Below, piece by piece: positions 53,676 to 64,000 of a DNA stretch of 64,000 nt. Under the pieces are notes generated by a model. That model was given only the letters and a program-made list of their open reading frames with translations, did no database searches and was not told the DNA's origin. The position numbers were made by a program, and so were the translations under genes. Position 1 is the stretch's first letter; the number at the start of each line of letters is the position of its first letter. This stretch comes from Protopterus annectens (lineage: Eukaryota > Chordata > Ceratodontiformes > Protopteridae): positions 863,297,571 through 863,361,570 of the forward strand of contig NC_056731.1 in assembly GCF_019279795.1 (NCBI RefSeq), in the 5' to 3' direction.

Positions 53676-54318
53676 TGTGATGATATGAGGTAGTGCCATC
53701 TGTGCCAGGGGGAGTAGGGCAGAGCATGTGTAACATATGCCAGCATAGGTAGCTGGAGTTTTGTAAGGAATTTTATGCCATTTGACTATCACACTGATGT
53801 GTAAAGATGCTTGTGTTAAAATATATTTGTAAAGTTGCTTGTGTTCAAAATGTATCAACAGTGGGTCCTGCTGGACAGAAAAGAGATATACATGTATGTC
53901 AGACAGTATTATTATAACTGAAAAATAGGTTGAAAATTAAATGAGTTGGTTTAGGCCATAAATATTTTATCTTACATGTCTGATTACAGTCAATGAAAAA
54001 ATGTTTGGGAAAACCAGGACTAGGAGTCTTACTGTATTGTCCTTAGGGGTGAACTAATTGTTAACCTGGAAGGGTGGATGTTTTTGAAATTGTTTTATAG
54101 CTTTCCGATGCTGCAATAGATTTTAGCAAAGCTCTGGTTGTGTACTGTACCAGAGTCAGGTGACCAGATGCGATGTCATTCTATATCCAGCACTGTAATG
54201 TGTCTTTAGATATTAGTGAGAGATATGACGGAACTCTTGCAGCAGGACTTTGTTTTTCGAAACCTGACAGGAAAGATCTCTCACAAATATCTCACACAAC
54301 CACACACCTCATCTTGCC
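53676..54318 (+). mobile_element. 3' LTR, truncated
   Basis: It matches the first part of the 5' LTR from TGTGATG to cacacacctcatcttgcc. About 70 bp are missing near 53930 relative to the 5' LTR. The LTR stops at about 54318, where Harbinger-like sequence begins. The rest (about 0.9 kb) and the 3' flank duplication are lost. Confidence 0.85.
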
Positions 54319-54330
54319 TATACTGCTCCT

Positions 54331-54675
54331 TCACTGCCCTGAAGGTAGCTGTGCTGGAGGCTGGGCGCCAGGGTCAGCAGGCTCCACCAAGTTGTCGAGT
54401 CTGCCGTCAACCGAGTGCAGGCATCGTTCATAGCTCCTATGAACTATCCTGCGCACAATGGACGGTAGTTGATCTTGGGTGACTACCACACCTCCACCAT
54501 CGCTCTGGGGTGGGGGAGGGATGGGCTCCATCTCCTGAGGTAGTTCCACCTGAAGATGGTGCAGGGCGAGTGGAGGGGGCACCACCGGCCTGGGTCCGAG
54601 ATGCACTGGTACTTACTGCCATGGTTGGCTGAGGTATGGTAGGCTGATCAGCAGGAACTGGCCTACCCTGTCATG
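54331..54675 (-). pseudogene. Harbinger-type Myb-like gene, last exon remnant
   Basis: The minus strand has two overlapping open phases: one gives a Ser/Thr/Pro-rich stretch (MAVSTSASRTQAGGAPS), the other QDQLPSIVRRIVHRSYERCL followed by a Gln/Pro-rich end and a stop at 54331-54333. The phases suggest one ancestral exon with a frameshift. An acceptor-like ccacag lies just upstream (minus strand). The pattern resembles the second protein of vertebrate Harbinger elements, but a host gene remnant is not excluded. Confidence 0.45.
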
Positions 54676-54679
54676 CTGT

Positions 54680-56229
54680 GGTGATAGATTAGTTATGAAC
54701 AAAACAATTTGTTAGTAATAACTGCATGGCAGAACATTGGAAATAACCCAATCACATTTCAATGCATATTATATGGAACACAACAAGAAATAACATAACA
54801 GTCAGTATATTAACAGCATGCCAGTAACAGTTATGGCATAAGGCCAACAACATAGGTAATTCAACAAGATATTCTAATATGCAACCATTATAATACATAA
54901 CAATAATAAAACACATGCCCCAAAATAAAGTTTAATGTAACAACAGATGTTAATAGTAAACCATAACCAATGGGTAACATTAATAAATAAATGAAGATAA
55001 GGGGTAGGGAGAGAGAGAAACAAACAGTCCATTAATACAATTATAGTCTATTTCATGGAGAACAACACTGCTATCTACTCTACAGGTCTGTCATATCTTT
55101 ATGTTTACAAGTGGACTATAGCTGCTGTAACATATACATACCTCTCAAGCTATCTGCATGGGGCAGTATGGGCTAAGCCGTAACAACTGTGGGTAGTAAC
55201 CTACGCAGTACACTTGCACATCAGGTAGCCCTATATAACTACAAATGTGTACTGTGGGCTGATGTAGTGATGCATTCCTGGTTAGATACTCATGTCAATG
55301 GTAAATGTGTGACAGAGGGATTGCACACTACTATTTACATTACATGAAAGCGTGACACTTGAAAGACATGTAGTGTGTACAGTACAAAAACTATACTACT
55401 ATCATGCCTTGCTTGACAGGCATGGGGATAGAACCCAGCAGCAGTGACTGCAGAGGACATCTTCATCGAATGTATTAACTGACTGCATCAACCTTTAAGA
55501 AACATTCCAGGCATACAGCCATACTAATTATTACACATTTTATTTATTTTATTTTATTTTATTAGTATTACATTTATTTTCTTTATTTTATGCTGTATAT
55601 TCACATACCTGGTAATGATTTTAACAGTCAGTGACATCTAAGTACACAATTATTTACCCAGACTGTGGGCTAACTCACCCATTTTCCTGTAGTTCCTGTG
55701 GACAGAAAATCTGTAATCATTTCATGACTGATTCTATACTATATAGTGTTACAGAGCACTAGATTTGATCCCTGGTCTGTGTGTGGCAAAATATACTTAA
55801 GACAGAGCATTTACCAAACTGAGTTACTGAGTCACTGCTGCTTACTTACTGACTGATATTTGCCGACAGCTCATCTGGAACTGATATATAACCTGGCATT
55901 AGTAGTACAGTTTTATAGCAGACTGCAGTGACAGTTGAACACAAAGGCATGAAATTCAAGCATGATAGAGATACTAGGTAACATATACATTACTACATAG
56001 AATGCAGGTGTACACAATATATTGTTAGTGGGTTGAAATATCTGTGAAATCTACAAACCATATCAGATTATTAGGTTGGCTACCTCACTCATATATATTT
56101 GCAGACAGTATATTTGCAGTCTACAGCTATTACACTGTTATACTTGGCTGCAGCACCATACCACAGAGCCTGAATGCATATAGCTGAAATGCAGTGGTTA
56201 AAACAAGACAACTCTGATATACACAATTT
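54680..56229. other. Intron-like or unassigned stretch
   Basis: No coding region. It lies between the putative last exon and the upstream exons on the minus strand. There are T/A-rich runs (tttattttattttatttt near 55545). Confidence 0.4.
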
Positions 56230-56480
56230 GCCTTGGTGTTATTGCTTTTGGTTCATGTGCTGTTGCAGAGCAGTTGTCATAATTCATTTCTTGTACAACA
56301 GCCCTGAATCTACACTTATTGCACAACACTCTTTATTAGATATACCTTGAGGCAGACACTGGTATTGTTTTGTGTTTTTATTGCAGAACAGTTGTCATAA
56401 TCAATTTCATGCAAAACAGCCCTAATTCCACACATATTGCACAACACAGCTTTATTAGAGGTACCTTTGTGCAGTTACTG
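56230..56480. repeat. About 120-bp degenerate tandem repeat
   Basis: Two clear units (about 56234-56353 and 56354-56475) share gagcagttgtcataattcat / gaacagttgtcataatcaat, aaacagccct, attgcacaacac and ctttattaga. Shorter echoes (tattgcagtaca) continue to about 56690. Confidence 0.75.
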
Positions 56481-56767
56481 ATATAGTTTCATGTTTTTAT
56501 TGCACAGCAGTTGTAGTGCAGGTGTTGCAATACAGTTGTAATTCTGCAATTATTGCAGTAGAAACTCTATTTCATTTCTTTTATCAAGGTTAATGCTTTA
56601 CTCTTCCCTGCTTATTGCACTACAGTTGCCAGTAGTCACTTATTGCAGTACAGGTCTACATCCACATTCATTGCAATACAATCTTTACTGTACATACCTA
56701 ATGACAATTAATGCCTTACTCTTTCTTGCTTATATGACTATATATTAGAAAATACATCTGTACTCAC

Positions 56768-56836
56768 CACACTCATGGTGCAACTTGGCCAAGTGCCCAA
56801 CAGGTGCCTCAACATTGCGAGCTCTGTCTTCTGCAG
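56768..56836 (-). pseudogene. Putative 69-bp internal exon of the Myb-like gene
   Basis: The minus-strand open segment is bounded by ccctacag (acceptor) and gtgagtac (donor), 69 bp, with no stop in the phase that fits the exon upstream. The splice-site quality is what suggests an exon; the peptide itself is not diagnostic. Confidence 0.4.
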
Positions 56837-56923
56837 CTGTAGGGAGAGAAGCACACCATTATGCATACCTGTCTATTACAGATTCAGATTAGGCATTGGT
56901 GAAACAATGGTAACAGTACTTAC

Positions 56924-57223
56924 AAACTTGCCAGATATTCCCTGCCCAAGAATCTTGGACCCAGCTGGTCAAGAGATCCCCCTTCTGATGCTTCAGGTCA
57001 TCATAGTGGTGATGGACCTTCTCACCTGTGCGGGTGATACCTGTCTCACTGGTGAGCTGACATGCCAAGCAGACCCAGGCCTCTGCCTTGCACTCTGAGG
57101 CCTGGAACTCACCCTGCAGCAGCCAGTCATCATGGTTTTTCACCAGGAGTCCAACCATGACCCTGGACTCCTGAATGCCCCACTGCTGCACCCAGAGCCA
57201 TGCACCTCTCCAACACCAGCCAT
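56924..57223 (-). pseudogene. Myb/SANT-like DNA-binding exon (Harbinger-type)
   Basis: The minus strand encodes LLVKNHDDWLLQGEFQASEC, KAEAWVCLACQLTSETGI and TRTGEKVHHHYDDLKHQKGD. This is the tryptophan-spaced three-helix pattern of Myb/SANT-like (trihelix) domains. A donor gtaagt at 56918-56923 ends the exon. An ATG at 57221-57223 in another phase precedes it, so a frameshift near 57150 is likely. In Harbinger elements this protein binds element ends and brings in the transposase. No transposase is present here. Confidence 0.5.
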
Positions 57224-57339
57224 AGTCACTGCACAGTTCATACTCCAACAGAATATGCTGTATTCCCACCTAGTGAGCTTAATATAGCCTGTGTCCCGCA
57301 CTTACACACCATTGCCCAATATATAAAAATGTGGTGGGT

Positions 57340-57535
57340 AGCTTAGCACTGCACAAACCAGTGCAGCTCAACTGAGCAGTACTTAAACTGGCAATGCTTA
57401 GCAGTGCTTATGAGTGTGCAAACCAGCTAAGCACAGCCGAGTTTTGCCAAACAGAGCCAGGCAGTGCTAAAAAGTATCTTGTTTAAGCAGTGCTTAGCAA
57501 GGCTTAGCACGTCTTAGCAGAGCTTAGCTGAATGC
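57340..57535. repeat. GCTTAGC-rich cluster
   Basis: About nine copies of gcttagc / gctaagc or close variants occur in both orientations (for example aatgcttagcagtgctta, ggcttagcacgtcttagc). More appear at 57960-58010 (aagcactgctgagcactg). They may be subterminal binding motifs of the DNA element carrying the Myb-like exons. Confidence 0.5.
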
Positions 57536-57556
57536 AGCAGATCAAGATTTAAAAAT

Positions 57557-57794
57557 GTTGTTGTTATGTCTTTCGGCTTTTCCCTGTTAGGGGTCGCCAC
57601 AGCAGAACTCCGGTCCTCTAATGATTGGTAGTTGATTTTTACATGCCAAGTTACCAGCCCTGACACACAACCTTCAACAAAGGTACGCCCATTCATGCAT
57701 GTCTCCACGCAGAAGATGCTCTAGCTGAGAATTGAACTGGACAGAGACTTACTGTGAGGCGACAACGCTACCACAGCACCACCACCGCAGGTCT
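57557..57794 (-). mobile_element. SINE family 1, copy S6
   Basis: Reverse full-length copy. It has the tail gttgttgttatgtctttcgg, the body ggggtcgccacagcag, and the complemented head near gctaccacagcaccaccacc. A perfect 18-bp target duplication, agatcaagatttaaaaat, flanks it at 57539-57556 and 57795-57812. Confidence 0.95.
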
Positions 57795-57812
57795 AGATCA
57801 AGATTTAAAAAT

Positions 57813-59370
57813 AATTAGCATAATTTGTATTTGAAAAATAAATGCTTAATATCCTTTCCAGGTATTCAAACCCTGCACCTACTGCACATACGATCGTAAC
57901 TCTAGCCATTTGGATATGTGGAATGCTGCTATACATTTACATATATCTGTGAGCTATCTTTAAGCACTGCTGAGCACTGAACCGTGCCATGCAAATTTGC
58001 TCAGCTATGCTTAAACTTGAACTTTTTATAGATAATTAAATACATCCGGTTTCTATTTTTAGAATGTCTGGCACGTATCACTTGCTGTGCTCTGTGCCAC
58101 ACAAACCTGCTTTTTTTATACAATAAAAATATTAATTTACATTGATATAATGCAGTTGGACACTGCAGGGAGTGTGTTGCTCTTCTGTGGACACAGTCAG
58201 CACCACACTCCCTGCACTGATTCAGTAACCATGTTCCACGGCTCTACCTAGGCAATGCACCATGATTAATATGCATAGCATGCTGCCAAGGGGGAACTGT
58301 GTACACAGACATGGTAATAGTTCCTGTAGACTCTACACAGTGCCTACACAGACTTTATTAAATCTTAGGGAGTGTTTTTTTTTTAAAGGACAGCTTCATT
58401 CTTTAGTTTCACTATTTGAGCATAACTTTTCATTGAACCTGTATGTCCTCCAAAAAAGTTAAATAAGTAGAGGAGCAATCTCTTCCCCGTTATTTTGGCA
58501 CTGCCAGAAGTGAAGAGGCAGCTAGATTCACAGCTGATGTTTATGCAGGCAGTTGATGAACTCGGAGTAAGCCCTGCTCAGTAACTCAGACAAAAGCATC
58601 ATTTTGCTAACAGATGAGTTTTTTCCAGTTATTACATCCGTACTTCTATTTTTACCTGAAGTCTATGATGAAGATGTAGTTGTATAAAAGGCTTGTTCTA
58701 ATCAGATTATAATACTACCTCAATGGCAGAGTAATTTCTTACAAGTAGACAATCTCAGTGTTAGTCATTTAGGATAACCTACTAATTCTAACTCTCCCAA
58801 ATGGACTATTTAAGGCACTCACAATGAATGAAGTCATGCATAATGCCACTTCAAGAGTGTCCTGTTTCCAGATTCCTGCATCTTTTACACCCTCATACTA
58901 CCAGTCACTGTGTCCTCTTTCATCTAGGCTTTCACTCCCTCTCTGATCTCTATCTGGTCCCTACTAATAGATTCTATTTCTTGTTCCAACTAGTAAATTG
59001 TTTTGTGTTCTGGCTGACTAACAAAACAAAATGGCAACATTCTAAAAGTATATTTTCACAACCCAGTCTCTTCCTGAAGTGGATAGGCAATCAGTTTCTG
59101 GAAACCAAAGCCCAGGGTAGTTATACTATTAGGTACCTGAGATTGTTTCTCAGATTCTGGTGGAACTAATTGGACCTATAAAGATTTCTGGTATAGCCAC
59201 TGGAACAAATAGTTGCAAAGTGTGTACTCTGTCTTAGTAAAACTGAAAGATGAAATTCTGATTGTAAAATTTCATATATGATTTTGATCAAAACAGATCA
59301 AAAATTTCAAATTTGCTTTTGATCAAAATAGGTCAAAGAAATTTTTGGAAAGTGGTTAGTATAGGATATA
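57813..59370. other. Unassigned stretch with one strong hairpin
   Basis: No coding region was recognised. The only clear structure is the hairpin at 58161-58219, listed separately. Confidence 0.4.
58161..58219. other. 59-bp hairpin (pre-miRNA-like shape)
   Basis: gcagggagtgtg (58165-58176) pairs with cacactccctgc (58204-58215). Inner segments tgct/agca and ctg/cag add to the stem, with a short loop near gaca. The size fits a short miRNA-like hairpin or a small inverted-repeat relic. Nothing shows expression. Confidence 0.5.
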
Positions 59371-59374
59371 AATA

Positions 59375-59540
59375 GTTGCCAAAATGGTTAAGGTCTTTGC
59401 CTCCAAAGCATAAGGTACAGACTTTGATCCTCACCTCTGGTCAAGCCATTGTAGAGTTTGACTGTCCACTCCACCCATGTCTGTGTGGGTTCCACCCACC
59501 TCCCCAAAACATGCTGGGTGTTTCCCCTTCAAACTCGAGA
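59375..59540 (+). mobile_element. tRNA-like SINE, family related to 25590
   Basis: Box-A-like tggttaaggtctttgcctcc and box-B-like ggtacagactttgatcc resemble the head at 25590-25660. The downstream border is unclear and no tail was identified. Confidence 0.45.
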
Positions 59541-59984
59541 GGTATGGCAACTAAATTGAGTTGGGGACAGCAGCAAAAGTGATACCTATGGGGGAGAATT
59601 GTGTAGACCAGCTGCTTTAGGTATCAGCTGTGATGCATGACATCCTCTAGCTCAGAAGACATGGATCACAGACTGCATGTCATATCAGGGCTAACCACTC
59701 AATGAAATAAAAATAGTCTCTAAGTAATTTGATCACATTAACTAATGTCCCCAAAAATGGGCTTGGGCACTTACTGGTGATAAGGAGTTGAGGACCCTCC
59801 CTACTTTAAACTATGCGAGGGACCCATACTAGTGGTGATAGGGGACTATGTGGCCCTGTTTCCAAATGTTTGTTTGTCATAAAGCCTAGGAAAACTACGT
59901 CAAAAAGCTACTGGCCAGACAGTGTCCAGTTGCACAGCCTGGGCTATGTGGGATAGATGTGTTGAATGAAAGCTGGGCATAAAA

Positions 59985-60588
59985 CCAATCAACCTGCCAA
60001 AATTAAATTAAGAAATGCTGCATACATCTTGCAAGTGGATGAAATTATAGTAAGAAGGAGACTAGACATACTGTGCATCCAGTAGACAAGGTGGAAGGGC
60101 AATGTAGCAAAGTTACTTGAGTTGGGATCCAGCTTCTACTACTCAGGGGGATGAGAGAATAGAAATGGTATACATTCAAGCAGCAGTTTCAGGACCAGCT
60201 GCATAAAGCAGGACAACTCGAGTTTTTGTTGATAACTGGGAACCTGAATGTTCATATTGGACAAACAGAACAGTATATGAGAACTGCTGGGTCCATATGG
60301 ATGGGGCAATGGGAATAAAGAAGGAGAAGCCTTACTAAACTGCTGTATGGCAAATTGCTTGATGTTGGCTAATGCATGATTTGAAACAGTTGGGCCACAG
60401 TGTAAACCACTGGTAGTCACAATCATCTGCAAGCAGCAGTTAGAGAAAGCTCTAAGGTCAACAGAAACTAAGCTGAAGACCTGGAAGCTGATTGAAGCAA
60501 AAATACAAGAGTCCAAGGAAATACTCCAGGCTGTACCAACTCAGGAAGAAGAGGAAATAGGTGAAGTCAAAGAAGAATGGCAGCACTT
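59985..60588 (+). pseudogene. RTE-type LINE, endonuclease and linker
   Basis: RLDILCIQ-stop-TRWKGN stands where RTE-type AP endonucleases have an Ile-Gln-Glu-Thr-Arg-Trp block, so the catalytic Glu codon is a stop here. LLITGNLNVHIGQTEQ stands for the GDFN block. A linker (LKTWKLIEAKIQESKEIL, 60470-60520) follows. The element is interrupted near 60588 by an L2 and resumes near 62560. Confidence 0.7.
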
Positions 60589-62560
60589 CACACAAAGGAG
60601 GCAATTCCACCAATCCTTCCAATTTCAGACCCATAGCCATTCTCTCCCCACTCTCTAAAATCCTCGAAAAATGCATACATAATCAGCTTCTCAAATACCT
60701 ACTTCAAGAAAACCTTCTGACCTCCACTCAACATGGCTTTATGCCAAATCATAGTACTTCTACTGCCCTTCTATTTTTCATTCACACTGTTGCAGAGGCT
60801 AGAGACAAAAAACAACTGGTGTCCTGTCTTTTCCTCAACCTTTCAAAAGCATTTGATACTGTTTCTCACTCCAAGCTACTAACTAAATTATCTGATCTCA
60901 ACCTCTCCAACTCTGCTATTTTCTGGTTCTCCAGCTACCTTATTAATATGTAGCAGTTAGTTCGATGGCAAACAACCTGCTCCCCTTTTTTACCTATCCA
61001 GACATGAGTCTCTCAAGGCTCTATTCTAGGTTTTCTTCTTTTCAACATCTTTACTAGCTACCTCCACTCATCCTGCAGTACCTCCTCCCTTATGCAGTAC
61101 ACCGACAATTCTGGTCTTATCTCCCGTTCTGACATCACTCACCTTTATTCTATCACTCAAAGCTCATTTCTCAACATCAAACAATGACTAACTGATAAGT
61201 AACTCATCCTAAACCCTAAAAAAAAAAAAAACTCCTAATATTCCTTCCTAAATCCCTGTCCGACCAGAATTCCACCTTAACCATCTCATCTCATCTCTTG
61301 ATAACACTATTATCAAACCTGAACCAAACACCAAACTCGTAGGCACCATAATCGATAACTAACTAAAATTTGACCTCCACATTCAACAATGTATTAAAAA
61401 GACACATCAAAAACTAGGTCTTCTCTACAAAAAAAAAAAAAAAAATGCTATTCCTTGACTCCAAAACTTCATTGGCAGAGGCATTCCTCCTACCCTGCCT
61501 TCTGTACGCCTCTCCAATATTTATGTATCTACAATCCACCTTGATAACCAAACTTGAATAAACATACAACAAAATAGCTAGATTTGTTAGCAACCTACCA
61601 TACAAAACCCACCACTGCCTTGCTCTTAAACAACTCAATTGGCTTGAATTCCCTCAACTTCTTCTCCTATTCCAGCTTCAACTTACTCACTTCTTACAAA
61701 ATAAACCCTCTGCCTGTCCCTCCCTGTCCTCTCTACTATCCCTTTATACTCCTACTCATAGCCTTCATAGCTCCGATCAAGTTGTTCTTGACATTTACAA
61801 ACCAAATAAAAATATGGGCAAATTACTTTACAAAAGCACAGTGTCCCAATCCTGGAACAAACTCCTCCCAAATATTCGTATCTACCTTGCTAACACTTCA
61901 TCAAGAGAAGGAGAAGCTATAAGCCACTTTATTGTATATACCTTTATTTGTAAATAGCAACACTTCTATGGTATGTAGCCTAGCTTTACCAACTGTCAGC
62001 AATACAACGTAATGTTGTTGTTGTGTCTTTTGGCTTTTCCCGGTTAGGGGTCACCACAGCGGAACTCCGGTCCGCTAATGATTGGCAGTAGATTTTTATG
62101 TGCCGAGTTGCTGACCCTGACGCACAACCTTCAACGAAGGTACGCCCATTCACGCATGTCTCCACACAGAAGATGCTCTAGTTGAGAATCAAATAGGACA
62201 ACGTCTTTCTGTGAGGCGACAACGCTACCGCAGCACCACCACCGCAGTTCATGTGAATTTTAATTTACTTGCTCTAGATTGTCATAGAATTCAGTTTATT
62301 TACTTAGATCTATCATTGTTCTTCATATCATGCCATTTTATCTTGCGCAAATGTTCTATGCAACTGTTAATCTCTGTATTGTACAATCGTGAATTTTGTA
62401 ATCGTTTTAATGGCTAAGATTGTAAGTTTTTAATTTGTATAGACTTGAATTTTTTATTTTTTTGTATTTCTTTCGGAGCTTTTCTCCTTGGTTCTCCACT
62501 GAAAATGGGCCTGTGGCTCAGTTGGACTAACCCAGTTAACAAATGACAAATAAATAAATC
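60589..62560 (+). mobile_element. L2-type LINE, nested in the RTE
   Basis: The RT begins at about 60595 (NFRPIAILSPLSKILEKCI, STQHGFMPNHST, LFLNLSKAFDTVSH with the first catalytic Asp changed to Asn). It continues with VSQGSILGF and MQYTDNSG (YxDD altered), then KFDLHIQQCIKKTHQKLGLL and a C-terminal region to about 61957. The 3' end (gagcttttctccttggttct, ccactgaaaatgggcc, aaataaataaat) is at 62480-62560. It contains SINE S7. It is 5' truncated, with stops and frameshifts. Confidence 0.82.
62014..62247 (-). mobile_element. SINE family 1, copy S7, inside the L2
   Basis: Reverse copy: gttgttgttgtgtcttttgg, ggggtcaccacagcggaact, gctaatgattggcagtag, then the complemented head gctaccgcagcaccaccacc. 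No certain target duplication. It is very similar in structure to S6. Confidence 0.9.
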
Positions 62561-64000
62561 TCAAAACAGCATGTGTGAAGACTATAGAGCAATATGTGAC
62601 TGAGCCAAGTAGAGAAATAAGTTACATAAGGAAAGCTGGTGATGGAATGTAGAAATCCAGGAAGTTGTTGAAAGAAAGGGTGCAGGAAAAAGTGGAATAT
62701 AGAAAAGATGAAACTGGAATAGGGTGAACAAAGAAGCTAAGAGAGGAGTTGCAGTAGCAAAGAATGAGGCATCACAGGGGCTCTACCAGCTTCTGGAAAG
62801 TCACTTAGCAGATGGTACAAGGAAACTTTTATGAGGTGTCATTAGACACTATTCACAAGGGATGTCAGCAATAATCTGCTCACCAGACCACAGATGCAAG
62901 GAGTACTTCCAGAAGCTTCTGAATGAAAAAAAACTCTACAGAAGTTGTACTGCCCTAAACATAGCCTATAGTGAAAGAGGAAGAACACTTCATCCCAGAA
63001 GTAGTAAGAACAGCACTAAAGAAAATTAATTCAGGTAAAGCAGTGGGCACAGCTTTAGTCACAACAGATACAATTACGATGTTGGGTGAGTTACAGGAAA
63101 AAGTCCTCCTGTGGGTACTCATGACAATATGGAGAGAAAGGTGTATCCCAGGTGACTGGAGAATAAGCATTCTGGTGCCAGTGTGCAAAAACAAATGGAG
63201 CATTCAAAACTGTGGAGAATATAGAGGTATCAAACTCCTGCCACACTACATGAAAGTCCTGGAGATAGTGACTGATAAATGAATACTCAGAGTATTAGAA
63301 AGTAAGATGGGAGATGAGCAATTTGGATTCAGATCAGGATGAAGCACAGCCGACCTGATACTTGCAGTGAGATAGTAGAAAAGAAGCTGGAGATGAGGAA
63401 AGAGTCCATCTGGGCATGCTTAGACATGGAGTGTAACAAGGTCCAACAAAAGCTGAACTGGGCAGTTCAGTGATGCTTCAAAGTCCTGGAAACATTGATT
63501 GAATTGATGCAGGCTATGTACAAGGACCCAATGATACAAGTGCAAACAGAGATGAGACTCACAGAGAGGTTACCAGTGGGTGTGGGTTTGAATCAAGGTA
63601 CAGCTTTCACACCACTGCTGGTCATATTGGTGATAGACTACATTAGTAAACACGTCATCAGAGACTGATCAATAAAGCTGCTGTATGCAGGCATTGTGGC
63701 ATTACAAGTAGACTTGGAACAGGAACTTCAGCAAAAGATAGTGACCAAAATGCTAACCTAAAGGCAGATTGGGTGAAACTGAGTACTGACAAGAAAGCTG
63801 TCCTGTCAGGAAATAGAGGAAATCAGTAGAAGCTGGAAATTGAGTTAGAAAGGAAAATTGTAGAACAGGCTAACAGCTTTAGATATTTGTGAGGGGTTGT
63901 TGAGAAGGGAATTCTGAATGAGGGGTCCAAAGCTAGAATTCTGGAGGCAGAAGCCAACTGGCACAGAATGTTGGGGTAGTGTGTGACAGAAAAATGTCAA
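62561..64000 (+). pseudogene. RTE-type LINE, RT (continuation)
   Basis: After the L2 tail the RTE frame resumes. The RT is at 62960-63282 (VRTALKKINSGKAVG, RCIPGDWRISILVPVCKNK, NCGEYRGIKLLPHYMKVLE), then GDEQFGFRSG, VGVGLNQGTAFTPLL, LLYAGIVAL (YADD degraded to YAGI) and further blocks to the window end. Several stops. It continues beyond the window. Confidence 0.8.

Overview
This window looks like intergenic DNA from a vertebrate with a large, repeat-rich genome. Candidates are a fish, lungfish or amphibian; the species cannot be fixed from sequence alone. Evidence for a vertebrate: CR1-, L2- and RTE-type LINEs, Penelope-like elements (PLEs), a Ty3/gypsy element with Gmr1-type gene order, tRNA-derived SINEs, a U2 snRNA pseudogene and long TG/CA and TA microsatellites. 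I see no intact host protein-coding gene, rRNA, functional tRNA or CRISPR. Every recognisable protein piece belongs to a mobile element, and almost all carry stops or frameshifts.

Layout. 1-5.8 kb: CR1 pieces, a 381-bp hairpin-rich insertion, an inverted-repeat element between two (TA)n tracts, and a solo LTR that was later hit by a SINE. 6.4-7.5 kb: an unclassified repeat (called YX here) with a SINE. 8.5-13.7 kb: the best CR1 copy (ORF1 esterase, ORF2 endonuclease/RT) with a second truncated copy directly behind it. 14-20 kb: telomere-like minisatellite, a SINE with an L2-like tail, and a second YX copy broken by a SINE and two PLEs. 21.8-24.2 kb: CR1 pieces, one interrupted by a 0.73-kb block built from nested palindromes. 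26-31 kb: a second CR1/Rex-type LINE with a CR1 inside it, then an L2. 31.3-36 kb: RTE remnant, U2 pseudogene, minisatellite and mostly unassigned sequence. 36-44 kb: a CR1 split by a 4.65-kb PLE. 45-46.8 kb: a small TA-flanked DNA transposon and SINE-like sequence. 46.85-54.3 kb: a degenerate LTR retrotransposon (LTR, gag, protease, integrase end, RT end, RNase H, PPT, truncated LTR) with several insertions. 54.3-58 kb: exons resembling a Harbinger-type Myb/SANT gene, a minisatellite and GCTTAGC-rich DNA. 59.4-64 kb: an RTE-type LINE split by an L2 that carries a SINE.

Interpretation. The window is a stratified pile of insertions, and the order of many events can be read from target-site duplications and from realigning broken hosts. 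LINE enzymes are the likely movers of the SINEs, since one SINE ends in an L2-like tail and another in a CR1-like tail. PLE ends carry hammerhead-ribozyme-like motifs. The most unusual item is the palindrome array at 23092-23818. Next come a dispersed hairpin-rich family sharing a common core (585, 1290-1390, 3695 and 52675) and the integrase-before-RT order in the LTR element.
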